A stretch of 64,000 bases of DNA from assembly GCF_001940235.1 (NCBI RefSeq), contig NZ_MJIE01000001.1, positions 1,984,001-2,048,000 of the forward strand, read 5' to 3'. Source of the DNA: Hornefia porci (GTDB lineage: Bacteria > Bacillota > Clostridia > Peptostreptococcales > Anaerovoracaceae). Under the pieces are notes generated by a model. It had not been told where the DNA came from and made no database searches. It saw nothing but the letters and a program-made list of their open reading frames with translations. The position numbers and the translations under genes are program-made. Below, in pieces: positions 55,762 to 63,941 of this stretch (positions are counted from its first letter, which is position 1; each line of letters begins with the position of its first letter).

Positions 55762-56519
55762 AGAAAGACTGGAAATCTCCAAGAAGCAGGGAGCAGGTGA
55801 CCGCGCAGATTCCGGAGGAGTACCAGCGCCGGGACGCTGAAACGCAGAACCGGCGGGAGCTGACATTTCTTCTTCAGGAAGCGGCCTTCTCAGACCATAT
55901 TCCGATTTACTGCGCGATAGATCTGACGCGTCTTTCCGATGAAGAGAGGGCGATGTTCGACGGCTTCCGCTTCACACCGCGCGGCGCTGTTGTACTCGGA
56001 CAGACGATTCGTGATATGTTTCTTTATGCGGAGCAGGACATCCCCGGGAACAAAGGTTTCCGACCGGTGACTGCCGCTCAGCTTATTGCTGAGAACTACC
56101 TGATGGAGTATCGGGAGAAGCTGGAAATACAGGGTTATCAGACGGAAATCATCGCACCGGAAGCGATACCTGATCCGACGCTCTCCGCGATGCTGGCCGC
56201 CAGCCACAAAGGCTATGCGGGCAGGAACGGGCGGTTCCTGGCCGGCGCTTACGGGTGCCGTGTCAGCGCCGGTATAATCGTGACAGACGCTCCGCTGATG
56301 GGAGGCGATTACCGTTTCCCGGATGTGGATCCGGCGGACAGTCCGTGCCGAAGCTGCAGAAAATGTATCGACGCATGCCCCGCAGGGGCCCTCACCGGGA
56401 CTTCCTTTGTACGCGAAAAATGCGTAAATTACCGGAACGACCCGGCGCATTACAGCAGCCCCGGGACCCACACCCGCCTGAAATGCATGGCCTGCATGAC
56501 CGCCTGCCCCGCAGAATAG
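55758..56519 (+). CDS. Second ferredoxin-type Fe-S protein of the operon
   Basis: A 253-residue protein that is distantly like its neighbour. A C-terminal double-cluster region holds CRSCRKCIDACP and CMACMTACP with another Cys between. The body includes RGAVVLGQTIRDMF and RFLAGAYGCRVSAGIIVTDAPLMG, matching the position of the QueG-like fold. The start at 55758 follows GGGAGG and overlaps the previous stop (ATGA). Two such proteins in tandem could form an electron-transfer pair. The substrate is unknown. Confidence 0.7.
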   Translation: MKKDWKSPRSREQVTAQIPEEYQRRDAETQNRRELTFLLQEAAFSDHIPIYCAIDLTRLSDEERAMFDGFRFTPRGAVVLGQTIRDMFLYAEQDIPGNKGFRPVTAAQLIAENYLMEYREKLEIQGYQTEIIAPEAIPDPTLSAMLAASHKGYAGRNGRFLAGAYGCRVSAGIIVTDAPLMGGDYRFPDVDPADSPCRSCRKCIDACPAGALTGTSFVREKCVNYRNDPAHYSSPGTHTRLKCMACMTACPAE

Positions 56520-56798
56520 GAGGAAGAAAAACTTCTGGGAAAGGGAGCGGAGATCCTGTATTTCAGTTGTGCCCACTGATCGTCCTCTTCGCACCCCTGA
56601 ATATCACAGACAAGCAGTTTCTGCCGATCAGGTGTTTCTCGTGAAATTCGACGGCGAACACACCGGATTGTGATAGCGAAAATCATAACCGGATTCAGGC
56701 GGAATCTGCGTCCCGGTTTCAAAGCTACCTGGGTTCTCGGCAGCATTAGCCGCATTTTGCGTATTTTTTCAGAAACAGTTTGATGAATAGCTTGGAAT

Positions 56799-57329
56799 TT
56801 ATTCATCTGATTTATCTAAATTTGCCCAGCCATAACGCATTATAGAAATAAGCATTGATGCTTCACTTACAATTTCATCAAGGATTCCGGCCCAAGATCC
56901 GACAATAACATTATATATAATCCAAAGAGGAGAATTTATAAGCATATTTACAAGCCTGATTTTCTGAGCATTATGCGTATAACCTCCAATCGTGGCAGCT
57001 ATGTTCGCAATAACCGGTAGCATAGAAATCCAGCCATTCCATGTAAAGCGGAGTGCAACGCACTGCATAAAACAGATAAAAACACACATAGCTTTTTTGT
57101 GAGCGAATTTCCAGTTGCTCCCAAGACAAAAAGATCTAAATACATTGATGATATAACTAATTCCGCCGGTATATGCTCCAAGTAAAATTAAATGAATCGT
57201 ATAAAGGACATATGAGAACAGTTGCGTGCGAAATAAATTCTTGTTATTTCTACATTGGAAAGAAAAGAAGAATAATATAGTTCCACAAAAACCTATTATC
57301 TGAACAAAAATGAATTTATCTAACACCAT
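56799..57329 (-). CDS. YgjV-family inner membrane protein
   Basis: A 176-residue membrane protein with about five hydrophobic helices, matching the YgjV (Imp-YgjV) family: FIFVQIIGFCGTILFFFSFQCRNNK, SYVLYTIHLILLGAYTG, NVFRSF and the late PLWIIYNVIVGSW. The function is unknown. I chose 57329 after AGGAGGG. Base composition is clearly AT-richer than nearby core genes, so it may have been acquired with the neighbouring HicAB region. The 279 bases on its left hold no gene I can support. Confidence 0.82.
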   Translation of the reverse strand: MVLDKFIFVQIIGFCGTILFFFSFQCRNNKNLFRTQLFSYVLYTIHLILLGAYTGGISYIINVFRSFCLGSNWKFAHKKAMCVFICFMQCVALRFTWNGWISMLPVIANIAATIGGYTHNAQKIRLVNMLINSPLWIIYNVIVGSWAGILDEIVSEASMLISIMRYGWANLDKSDE

Positions 57330-57440
57330 TTCCGAGCCCTCCTGCAAATTACGATTGAGATTTCACATGTTCAAAAGAATTTAAGAACTGCTATATTTTC
57401 ATCACAAATATTTTTACTCACCTACGCTCATTCCTCTTAT

Positions 57441-57548
57441 TTAGTGTCTGCTCATTAAGTTTCCGTCGAACTTAATGGGCGCTGACGACAGCTTATCAAC
57501 ATCGCCGCGGCGTACAATCCAATGGGCGGGTGCGCCGGCAGACACTAA
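57441..57548 (+). repeat. MITE-like dispersed repeat, copy B
   Basis: A 108-bp element bounded by perfect 11-bp terminal inverted repeats, TTAGTGTCTGC (57441-57451) and GCAGACACTAA (57538-57548). Inside, CATTAAGT and ACTTAATG form a hairpin. Copy A lies inverted at 27786-27896. There is no ORF inside. Confidence 0.85.
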
Positions 57549-57557
57549 TTGATGCTT

Positions 57558-57692
57558 GTGCTCAGGGATTCGGTCGTTCCCGAATCCCACTGCTGCAAGG
57601 TTTTCGGATGAAACGTTTGAAAACCTTGCAGCAGGTTACCGAATATGCTCCCTGCATTATTGATATTTCAAGCATATTCGATAGCTGAGCAC
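57558..57692 (+). repeat. Three-hairpin palindromic element
   Basis: Outer arms GTGCTCAG (57558-57565) and CTGAGCAC (57685-57692) enclose three perfect hairpins: GGGATTCGG/CCGAATCCC (57565-57588), CTGCTGCAAGGTTTTC/GAAAACCTTGCAGCAG (57590-57634) and GAATATGCT/AGCATATTC (57641-57679). The layout resembles a cloverleaf. Part of it is repeated at 8744-8796. It sits next to the MITE and before hicB's 3' end. Confidence 0.8.
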
Positions 57693-57699
57693 GCATTAT

Positions 57700-58077
57700 T
57701 TAGTATCCAAACTTTTCTTTAAGCCCGTCCTGTAAAACCTTTGACAAGCTCACATGCTTTTCTTCGGCTTCTTCCGCAAGCCATGCCGGTATGGATAACG
57801 TCTTCTTAACGGCTTTTGTATTGCGACGGTACTTGTTTACATCGACACTTACATAGTTCGCAAAGCCATCAGAGACAGTTAAGTTTGAAATATCGGTTGC
57901 TGGTGGAAGTTCCTTGCCATTTTCGACAAGATCGGCCAGATACAAACCTAATGCCTCTGTTGCCATTTCCATAGTTTCCTCAAGTGTAGCTCCACAGGAT
58001 TGGCAGCCTGCGAGATCGGGAAATTCTACCCAAAAGCCATCTTCTCTGTGAAATATAGCGGGATATACCTTTAACAT
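57700..58077 (-). CDS. hicB: HicB antitoxin
   Basis: A 125-residue antitoxin. The N-terminal partially degenerate RNase H fold is typical (MLKVYPAIFHREDGFWVEFPDL, GCQSCGATLEETMEMA). The C-terminal part has a ribbon-helix-helix-like helix pair (LSIPAWLAEEAEEKHVSLSKVLQDGL) that should bind the operator. It is 26 bases after hicA with an AAAGGAG site. It neutralises HicA and represses the operon. Confidence 0.92.
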   Translation of the reverse strand: MLKVYPAIFHREDGFWVEFPDLAGCQSCGATLEETMEMATEALGLYLADLVENGKELPPATDISNLTVSDGFANYVSVDVNKYRRNTKAVKKTLSIPAWLAEEAEEKHVSLSKVLQDGLKEKFGY

Positions 58078-58103
58078 AATCTATTCTCCTTTCGTGGAGA
58101 GAA

Positions 58104-58280
58104 CTATTTAAGCCCTCTCCGTTTCATTATTGCATTTAATAAACCTTTTGGAATGCCCGTGTTATGAACGGGAATTGTTTCAGTTTCATTGCTCTTTTTC
58201 ATAATGTAGTGGTTGCCGTGGATTCTGTCGATTTCCCAGTCATTACGTTGAAGAAGTTTTACAAGTTCTTTTCCCTTCAT
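58104..58280 (-). CDS. hicA: HicA mRNA interferase toxin
   Basis: A 58-residue double-stranded-RNA-binding-fold toxin: MKGKELVKLLQRNDWE, then RIHGNHYIM with the catalytic His, and the basic end NTGIPKGLLNAIMKRRGLK. GGGAG lies six bases before the ATG at 58280. It cleaves mRNA when HicB is lost. hicA-hicB order and length are normal. Confidence 0.93.
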   Translation of the reverse strand: MKGKELVKLLQRNDWEIDRIHGNHYIMKKSNETETIPVHNTGIPKGLLNAIMKRRGLK

Positions 58281-58300
58281 TTCGACTCCCTTACAAATCT

Positions 58301-58351
58301 ATTATAATACGTAAATTACGTAATGTCGATAATAAATACGTAAATTATGTA
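58301..58351 (-). promoter_or_regulatory. hicAB promoter with two palindromic operators
   Basis: On the minus strand TCGACA and TATAAT are 17 bases apart. The spacer is filled by a palindrome (TACGTAAATTACGTA on the plus strand, 58308-58322). A second near-identical site, TACGTAAATTATGTA (58337-58351), lies 29 bases upstream. These are the expected HicB sites, and binding would block the promoter. Confidence 0.75.
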
Positions 58352-58680
58352 AAGACATATGTGCCGATGACCACCCATGCTAGAGCCTCCCTTGACACCT
58401 GTAATAATTTATGTGTAAAATAAGGCGGGTGGTTTAACATCTGCCCGCCTGCTTGAATAGCTTATTTAGGTTTAATGGTTATTACGAGTTTGTCGACAAT
58501 TTCGCTAGCCAATGCCTTTTCAAGAAGTTTAAGCAGGTCTTTTCTTTAAAAGTGCGTTGCTAACGACGGATTGTGAACAAATATAAAAGGGTACGACGCA
58601 GGGTACGACACCTTTATACACACTTTTCCTCACTTTTTCGCTGATTTATGTAAGATATTACCACAGAACACATAAAACAA
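58352..58680. other. Non-coding region between hicAB and tRNA-Arg
   Basis: About 330 AT-rich bases. It contains a GGCGGG/CCCGCC hairpin near 58423-58450, a minus-strand open stretch of 27 codons (58467-58547) that looks like the tail of a lost gene, and a doubled GGGTACGAC motif (58588-58609) of the kind seen near integrase ends. No intact gene is seen. Confidence 0.5.
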
Positions 58681-58723
58681 AGCCTTGCATGGACGTTGAA
58701 ATTTCAGCATTTGCAAGGCTTTT
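58674..58723 (-). terminator. Terminator after tRNA-Arg
   Basis: AGCCTTGCA pairs with TGCAAGGCT (58681-58689 with 58712-58720), followed on the minus strand by TTGTTTTATG. It lies just beyond the tRNA 3' end. Confidence 0.75.
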
Positions 58724-58728
58724 AAGAA

Positions 58729-58804
58729 TGGTGCCCCAGAGGCGATTCGAACACCCGACGCACGGTTTAGGAAACCGACGCTCTATCCCCTGAGCTACTG
58801 AGGC
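58729..58804 (-). tRNA. tRNA-Arg (anticodon CCT)
   Basis: A 76-base cloverleaf on the minus strand with CCA encoded. The acceptor GCCTCAG pairs with CTGGGGC (one G-U), the D arm is GCTC/GAGC, the anticodon loop is TTCCTAA and the T arm includes GTGTTCGAATC. The anticodon CCT reads AGG. The next 360 bases on its right hold no supported gene. Confidence 0.92.
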
Positions 58805-59164
58805 TTAACAACATTTATAATACCATTCTTCAGGCTGTTTTTCAAGGGCGGAATCAATGACGACGGTAAAATTGTAGAAGCTATAGAGATGTGGATTCGC
58901 GGTCGCAGGGAGTCATCTCCCGCGCCAGCCCCGGCAAGTTCATCAACTTGCGCCGGTACATGTATTTCCTGTCGGCCTCGTGCGTCTGACGGCGTGAATT
59001 ACGCGCCGCCCGCCGACCCGGCACATTGTCCCTGCTGTCCGGCAATTCTCGCGCCGACCCCGCCGATATTTTTCAGAACTTTAACTTTGTGCCCGTCGGA
59101 GATTTTACAGAAATCCGTTATCATGAGTGCAGAGGAAAGTTGGTGACAAGAAAGGAGATGACGA

Positions 59165-61432
59165 ATGAGTAAGATGAGGAAGGCGTCGGCTCTGATGCTG
59201 GCGGCCATGATGTCTGTGACTGTTTTACCGGCGCAGGCGGCGTTTGCGGACACGTCCGCAGAGGCTCAAGGCTTTGACAACGGCAAGGGAGTGAATCTGA
59301 CGAAGATCGGCTCCTGTGTTTCGGGAATTTCAGACAAGGACGGCGGCGTAGCTGAGATAGTTGCATACGACAAAGACAACAACAACGCGTGGGTGGTCAA
59401 CGGCGCTACGGGAAAGCTGGATATCCTGAGCATGGGGAATGTGACCGGAGCCAGGTCTGATGCGATGACCGCAACGTCCATCGACATCAGCGGGAAGGCG
59501 GCGCAGGCCGAGAGCACGTTCACCTATGGAGACATGACCTCTGTTGCGGTAAGTACAAAGGACGATCTGGTGGCGGTGGCGCTGCAGGACAAATCGTATG
59601 ACAAGCGCGGGTATATCGCGTTCCTGAGGAAAAACGGAGACTTCCTAGGAATGGTTCCGGCGGGATTCCAGCCGGATATGGTGACCTTCACGCCGGATGG
59701 CAATACTGTGCTGGCGGCAAATGAGGGAGAGCCGAGAAACGGAATCGGCAGCGGAATCACCGATCCGAAGGGTTCCGTGTCTGTGATTCGTGTCAACCAT
59801 GAAAACCCTGCGGCAAGCGAATCCGAGGATGCTGACTTCACAGCTTTTGACAGTAAGAGAGACGAGCTGGTGCAGCAGAATATCATTCTGAGCAAGGGCA
59901 CCGCCCCTTCCGAAGATCTGGAGCCGGAATACATTGCGGCGAGCAACACCAGGGCCTATGTCACTCTGCAGGAGGCCAATGCAGTCGCGGTGCTGAATCT
60001 TGAAACCGGAAGCTATGACGGTGTGTATTCCCTGGGATATAAGGATCTGAGCAAGGAAAGCAACGCCATCGATGTTCTTGAGGACGACAAATACGAGGCC
60101 GCCGTCTATCCGGATGCGGTCGGTGCGTACATGCCGGACGGCATTGCAGCCTGGGAATCCGGCGGGCAGCAGTACATCGCGACGGCTAATGAAGGAGACG
60201 CCAGAGAATGGGGAGATTATACGAATGAAGATAAGGTGACCATTACTTCCGCAGCCGGAACCGAGGCGAAGAAAGTTCGCGCGATTAAGGCGGATGTTAC
60301 CGATGGACTTCCTGAAGGGAAAACAGTTTTGTTCGGCGGCCGGTCCTTCTCGATATACAAAGTTGAGGACAGCGGTCTGAAGCAGGTTTATGACAGCGGA
60401 AATGAATTCGAGAAGAAGACAGCAGAGACTCTGGCTTCCTACTTCAACTGCTCCAATGACGATAACCTCATCGACAGCCGTTCCCGCAAGAAGGGACCGG
60501 AGGCCGAAAACGTAACCATTGGAACTGTGAACGGAAAAACCTATGCGTTCATCGGCCTGGAGCGGATCGGCGGCATTATGGCTTACGACGTGACAAATCC
60601 GGAGAAGGCGCAGTACAGTAATTACATCAACAGCCGTGATTTCAGCGAGGATCCGGCGAAGCTGGGCGAGGGCGTCGAATCCCTGAAGGGAGACGTCGCG
60701 CCGGAAGGACTTGCCTTTGTGAGCGCATCGGATTCACCGTCCAAAACCCCGATTCTGCTGAGTGCATTCGAGGTAAGCGGCACCGTGGCGGCGTATGCCG
60801 TAGGAGAGCTGCCGAAAGCGCAGACCGCTCCCGCAGTGAAGAAAAGCGTCATGTCGTTCCGTACTCTGAAGGCGGCTTCGGTGAAGCAGACAGCGACCAG
60901 CGTGAAGCTTTCCTGGGAAAAGGTGAGCGGGGCGGAGAAGTATACTGTCTACGCTTCCGAATACGGCAAAACGAAAAAGCTGGAGAAGCTGACGACAACG
61001 TCAGGGACCGGTCTCACAGTGAAGCAAATCACATCCGGGAAGCTGAAGAAGGGTAAATATTACAGATTCGTTGTAATCGCAACAGACGGCGAGGGAAAGG
61101 CGATTGCGAAATCCAGACCCGTCTATGCGTCGACAAAGGGCGGCCGTTACACGAACGTCAGCAAGGTGAACATCCAGAGCCGCACGAAGGCCAAGACGGC
61201 CCTGAAAAAGCTGAAAGCCGGAAAATCCTACACGATTAAGGCCCGGCAGACCAAAGCGTCCTCCAGACTGACGCTGAAGAACTGCCGCGGAATCAAATAC
61301 GAGACTTCCAACAGCAAGATTGCTGCTGTCAGCAGCAGGGGAAAGATCACCGGTAAGAGCAAGGGCGTGTGCTACATCTACGCATATGCACAGAACGGAG
61401 TGTATACAAGGCTTAAAGTAACCGTTCGCTGA
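59165..61432 (+). CDS. Secreted choice-of-anchor-I beta-propeller protein with FN3/Ig tail
   Basis: A 755-residue exported protein. Residues 1-28 form a signal peptide (after AAFA). Residues about 35-545 match the choice-of-anchor I/alkaline-phosphatase-like propeller: GDMTSVAVSTKDDLVAVALQD, MVTFTPDGNTVLAANEGEP, PDGIAAW, ATANEGDAREWGDY and APEGLAFV. An FN3-like domain (about 570-660) and a Big_2-like domain follow, the same C-terminal pair as in the giant protein. There is no LPxTG. AAGGAGATGA precedes the ATG. It is probably a wall-associated protein with an unknown ligand or phosphoesterase role. Confidence 0.82.
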   Translation: MSKMRKASALMLAAMMSVTVLPAQAAFADTSAEAQGFDNGKGVNLTKIGSCVSGISDKDGGVAEIVAYDKDNNNAWVVNGATGKLDILSMGNVTGARSDAMTATSIDISGKAAQAESTFTYGDMTSVAVSTKDDLVAVALQDKSYDKRGYIAFLRKNGDFLGMVPAGFQPDMVTFTPDGNTVLAANEGEPRNGIGSGITDPKGSVSVIRVNHENPAASESEDADFTAFDSKRDELVQQNIILSKGTAPSEDLEPEYIAASNTRAYVTLQEANAVAVLNLETGSYDGVYSLGYKDLSKESNAIDVLEDDKYEAAVYPDAVGAYMPDGIAAWESGGQQYIATANEGDAREWGDYTNEDKVTITSAAGTEAKKVRAIKADVTDGLPEGKTVLFGGRSFSIYKVEDSGLKQVYDSGNEFEKKTAETLASYFNCSNDDNLIDSRSRKKGPEAENVTIGTVNGKTYAFIGLERIGGIMAYDVTNPEKAQYSNYINSRDFSEDPAKLGEGVESLKGDVAPEGLAFVSASDSPSKTPILLSAFEVSGTVAAYAVGELPKAQTAPAVKKSVMSFRTLKAASVKQTATSVKLSWEKVSGAEKYTVYASEYGKTKKLEKLTTTSGTGLTVKQITSGKLKKGKYYRFVVIATDGEGKAIAKSRPVYASTKGGRYTNVSKVNIQSRTKAKTALKKLKAGKSYTIKARQTKASSRLTLKNCRGIKYETSNSKIAAVSSRGKITGKSKGVCYIYAYAQNGVYTRLKVTVR

Positions 61433-61595
61433 ACCAGGCACAAACTTCAGCCGGTTCGATTCAGCGCGCAAATGCGACGCGCTGAAAAACCTCAAAGCTT
61501 CTGCCGTCTGTCGATGTACAGACGGTGGATTTTTTTATGAGATATGTCTTTCTGTTTCCTTTGTCATGGTATATTATAGGGGATGGAGGTAGGAA

Positions 61596-62819
61596 ATGAA
61601 ATACAATTTTGATGAGATTATCGATCGGAGCAACACAAATGCGCTGAACACCGACGGATGGCGGAGCTACATTTTCGGCGCAGATAAGGACAGAAAATTC
61701 CCTTATGAGGATGACGAGTTCGTTCGCATGTGGGTGGCGGATATGGAATTCGCAACGGCGCCACCGATCCTCGACGCGATTCGGAACCGGCTGGACAGGC
61801 GGATTCTCGGGTACACCGGACTTACCACGGACGATTACAGCGATGCTTTGTCCGCCTGGTGCCGCGACCGCTATGGATGGGACTTCCCCCGGGAGCAGCT
61901 CGTGATTACGGGAGGCGTGATCCCCGCGCTTTATCAGGCCATCGAGGATCTGACCGAGCCGGGGGACAAAGTCCTGACCCTGACCCCGTCCTACGGTTTT
62001 TTCGCTCACGCCGCCGACTACAACCAAACAGAGCTGGTTGTGTCTGCGCTTCACAATGAAGACGGGTATTATTCCATTGACTACAGAGATCTGGCCCGCA
62101 AAGCGGCGGATCCGGCGGTGAAGGTGCTGATTTTCTGCAATCCCCATAATCCGACGGGGCGAGTCTGGAATGAGGATGAGTTGCGACGTCTGGCTGATAT
62201 TATTGTTTCCAATGATTTATGGGTGATTTCTGACGAGATTCACTGCGACCTCGTCCGCACCGGGATTACGCACATTCCGCTGGGGAAAATCATGCCGGAT
62301 TATCCGAGACTGATTACCTGCATGTCTGCCAGTAAAACCTTCAATATGGCGGGGATGCTGTTTGCCAACGCGATTATCCGGGATGACCGAGAGCGCCGGA
62401 AATTCCGTTCCAGAAACAAGCTTGCCGGGAACCTCAATCCGCTGTCACTTGCCGCACATAAGGCGGCGTATGAAGAGGGAGGCGAGTGGCTCCGCCAGCT
62501 GAAGGAATATCTGGACGAGAACTTCCGGTTTGTAAAGGAATATTTTAACAGTGAACTTCCGGAGGCGGTCTGCGGAATCCCCGAGTCAACTTATCTTGAC
62601 TGGGTGGATCTTCGTCCCTGTTTCCGGAACGTTCAGGGCGGTTTCGACGGTACGAACCTGCCGCTGTTCTTCGCGGAAAATGCCGGCATCCTGCTGGAAG
62701 GCGGAGACCGGTTGTTTGTAGGCAGCGCAGAAGGCTTCGTCCGACTGAATCTCGCAATGCCCCGGAGTATTGTCGCTGCCGGTGTACAGCGCATGGTCGG
62801 CGCAATAAAGCGCAGATAG
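61596..62819 (+). CDS. PatB/MalY-type PLP-dependent C-S lyase/aminotransferase
   Basis: A 407-residue fold-type I PLP enzyme. The N-terminal MalY/PatB signature is seen (MWVADMEFATAPPILDAI), then FCNPHNPTGRVW, ISDEIHCDLV and the PLP lysine in SASKTFNMAG. Members cleave cystathionine or cysteine conjugates, or transaminate; MalY also regulates. The true substrate is unknown. GGAGG lies upstream with a possible extended -10 near 61570. It is a single gene. Confidence 0.9.
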   Translation: MKYNFDEIIDRSNTNALNTDGWRSYIFGADKDRKFPYEDDEFVRMWVADMEFATAPPILDAIRNRLDRRILGYTGLTTDDYSDALSAWCRDRYGWDFPREQLVITGGVIPALYQAIEDLTEPGDKVLTLTPSYGFFAHAADYNQTELVVSALHNEDGYYSIDYRDLARKAADPAVKVLIFCNPHNPTGRVWNEDELRRLADIIVSNDLWVISDEIHCDLVRTGITHIPLGKIMPDYPRLITCMSASKTFNMAGMLFANAIIRDDRERRKFRSRNKLAGNLNPLSLAAHKAAYEEGGEWLRQLKEYLDENFRFVKEYFNSELPEAVCGIPESTYLDWVDLRPCFRNVQGGFDGTNLPLFFAENAGILLEGGDRLFVGSAEGFVRLNLAMPRSIVAAGVQRMVGAIKRR

Positions 62820-62859
62820 GCTGCGGGGCACAAAAGACAACGAAATGGAATTAAAATGG

Positions 62860-62898
62860 AATACCACGGTTGACAAATGGAATCAACCGTGGTATTCT
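62860..62898 (+). promoter_or_regulatory. Promoter fully covered by a 14-bp palindrome
   Basis: AATACCACGGTTGA (62860-62873) and TCAACCGTGGTATT (62883-62896) are perfect inverted repeats. TTGACA (62870-62875), 17 bases, and TATTCT (62893-62898) make a promoter lying almost wholly within them. A bound repressor would block it. It may also end the patB-type transcript as a hairpin. Confidence 0.78.
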
Positions 62899-62943
62899 TA
62901 TGGAAAGAAATGGTAAGAGGAACAAAGGAAGAAAGGAACAAAG

Positions 62944-63762
62944 ATGTTAAAGATTCAGGAACTGAAGGCGCTGAAACGCGAGAAGGGTTATACGAATGAA
63001 ATGCTTGCGGAGCTTTCGGGTGTTCCGCTGGGTACTGTTCAGAAGGTGCTGGGCGGAACAACCAAAGCCCCGCGCCGGGAAACACTGATGAAGCTGGAAC
63101 ACGCGCTGACATCGGCCGGTTCCGCTTTGCTCCGGGAGAGTCCTTTTGCATATGACGCCGGGGCAGAAGGGAAACAGGGAAACTATACATTAGAGGATTA
63201 TTATAATATGCCGGATGAACGTCGGGTCGAGCTTATTGATGGAGTGATTTACGATATGACGGCGCCGTCAACAGTTCATCAGTTCGTTACAGGAGCGGTT
63301 TTTAATCAGATATTCAATGTGTTCATGGAGCATGACGGAAACTGTCTTCCGATTCTTTCACCGATTGATGTGCAGCTCGACGGTGATGAACAGACGGATG
63401 AACGGGAAATGAGGAAACAGACGGTTGTACAGCCGGATCTGATTATACTCTGCGACCCGCGGAAAAACGCAGGCGGGAGGATCTGCGGAGCACCGGATTT
63501 CGTCATGGAGGTCGTTTCTCCCGGGAGTCGCCGAAGGGACATGGTGATTAAACTGAATAAATATATGAATGCCGGCGTCAGAGAATACTGGATAGCCGAC
63601 CCGTGTGAGGAACGTGTTATCGTGTATGATTTCAGCGGAGAGGATTTTCCGCGTTACTACACCTTTGACGATTCGGTTCCCGTGATGATTTCGGGAGGAG
63701 AGCTTTGCGTTGATTTTCATCGAATAAAGGAGAAAAAGGACCGTTTCTTCCCTTCTGAATAA
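62944..63762 (+). CDS. HTH-Uma2 fusion, predicted restriction-like endonuclease
   Basis: A 272-residue protein. Residues 1-55 form a Cro/CI-type helix-turn-helix (NEMLAELSGVPLGTVQKVLGG). Residues about 75-255 form a Uma2 domain of the PD-(D/E)xK fold: YYNMPDERRVELIDGVIYDM, VVQPDLIILCD, APDFVMEVVSPGS and KYMNAGVREYWIAD. Uma2 proteins are common in cyanobacteria and clostridia with no known biological role. The HTH fusion and the palindrome over its promoter suggest self-repression. GAAAGGAA precedes the ATG. Confidence 0.88.
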   Translation: MLKIQELKALKREKGYTNEMLAELSGVPLGTVQKVLGGTTKAPRRETLMKLEHALTSAGSALLRESPFAYDAGAEGKQGNYTLEDYYNMPDERRVELIDGVIYDMTAPSTVHQFVTGAVFNQIFNVFMEHDGNCLPILSPIDVQLDGDEQTDEREMRKQTVVQPDLIILCDPRKNAGGRICGAPDFVMEVVSPGSRRRDMVIKLNKYMNAGVREYWIADPCEERVIVYDFSGEDFPRYYTFDDSVPVMISGGELCVDFHRIKEKKDRFFPSE

Positions 63763-63888
63763 CTTCTGCCCGTGAGTTACTGTGATGCGCGCCCCACGGC
63801 GCAGTCAGCCGGCCTTTGTCCGCCGGTCGGCCGGTGAGTGATTCGTCTGATTATGCTCATTCGGCTGTATGATTCCGCAAGGGAGGCA

Positions 63889-63941
63889 TCAAAAAAACTG
63901 CGGAGCGCCGACAAACCATATAGGCCCGCCGTGCTCCGCAG
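63889..63941 (-). terminator. Terminator of a minus-strand gene beyond the window
   Basis: On the minus strand CTGCGGAGC and GCTCCGCAG form a stem with a 26-base loop, followed by seven T. It implies a leftward gene whose 3' end is at or past the window edge; minus-strand frames reach stops at 63976 or 63989, but too little is visible to choose. Confidence 0.75.

Noticed and set aside
58889..59146. An 85-codon ORF just before the choice-of-anchor-I gene
   Set aside because: It lacks a ribosome site and has no protein-like features; it overlaps the leader of a well-supported gene.
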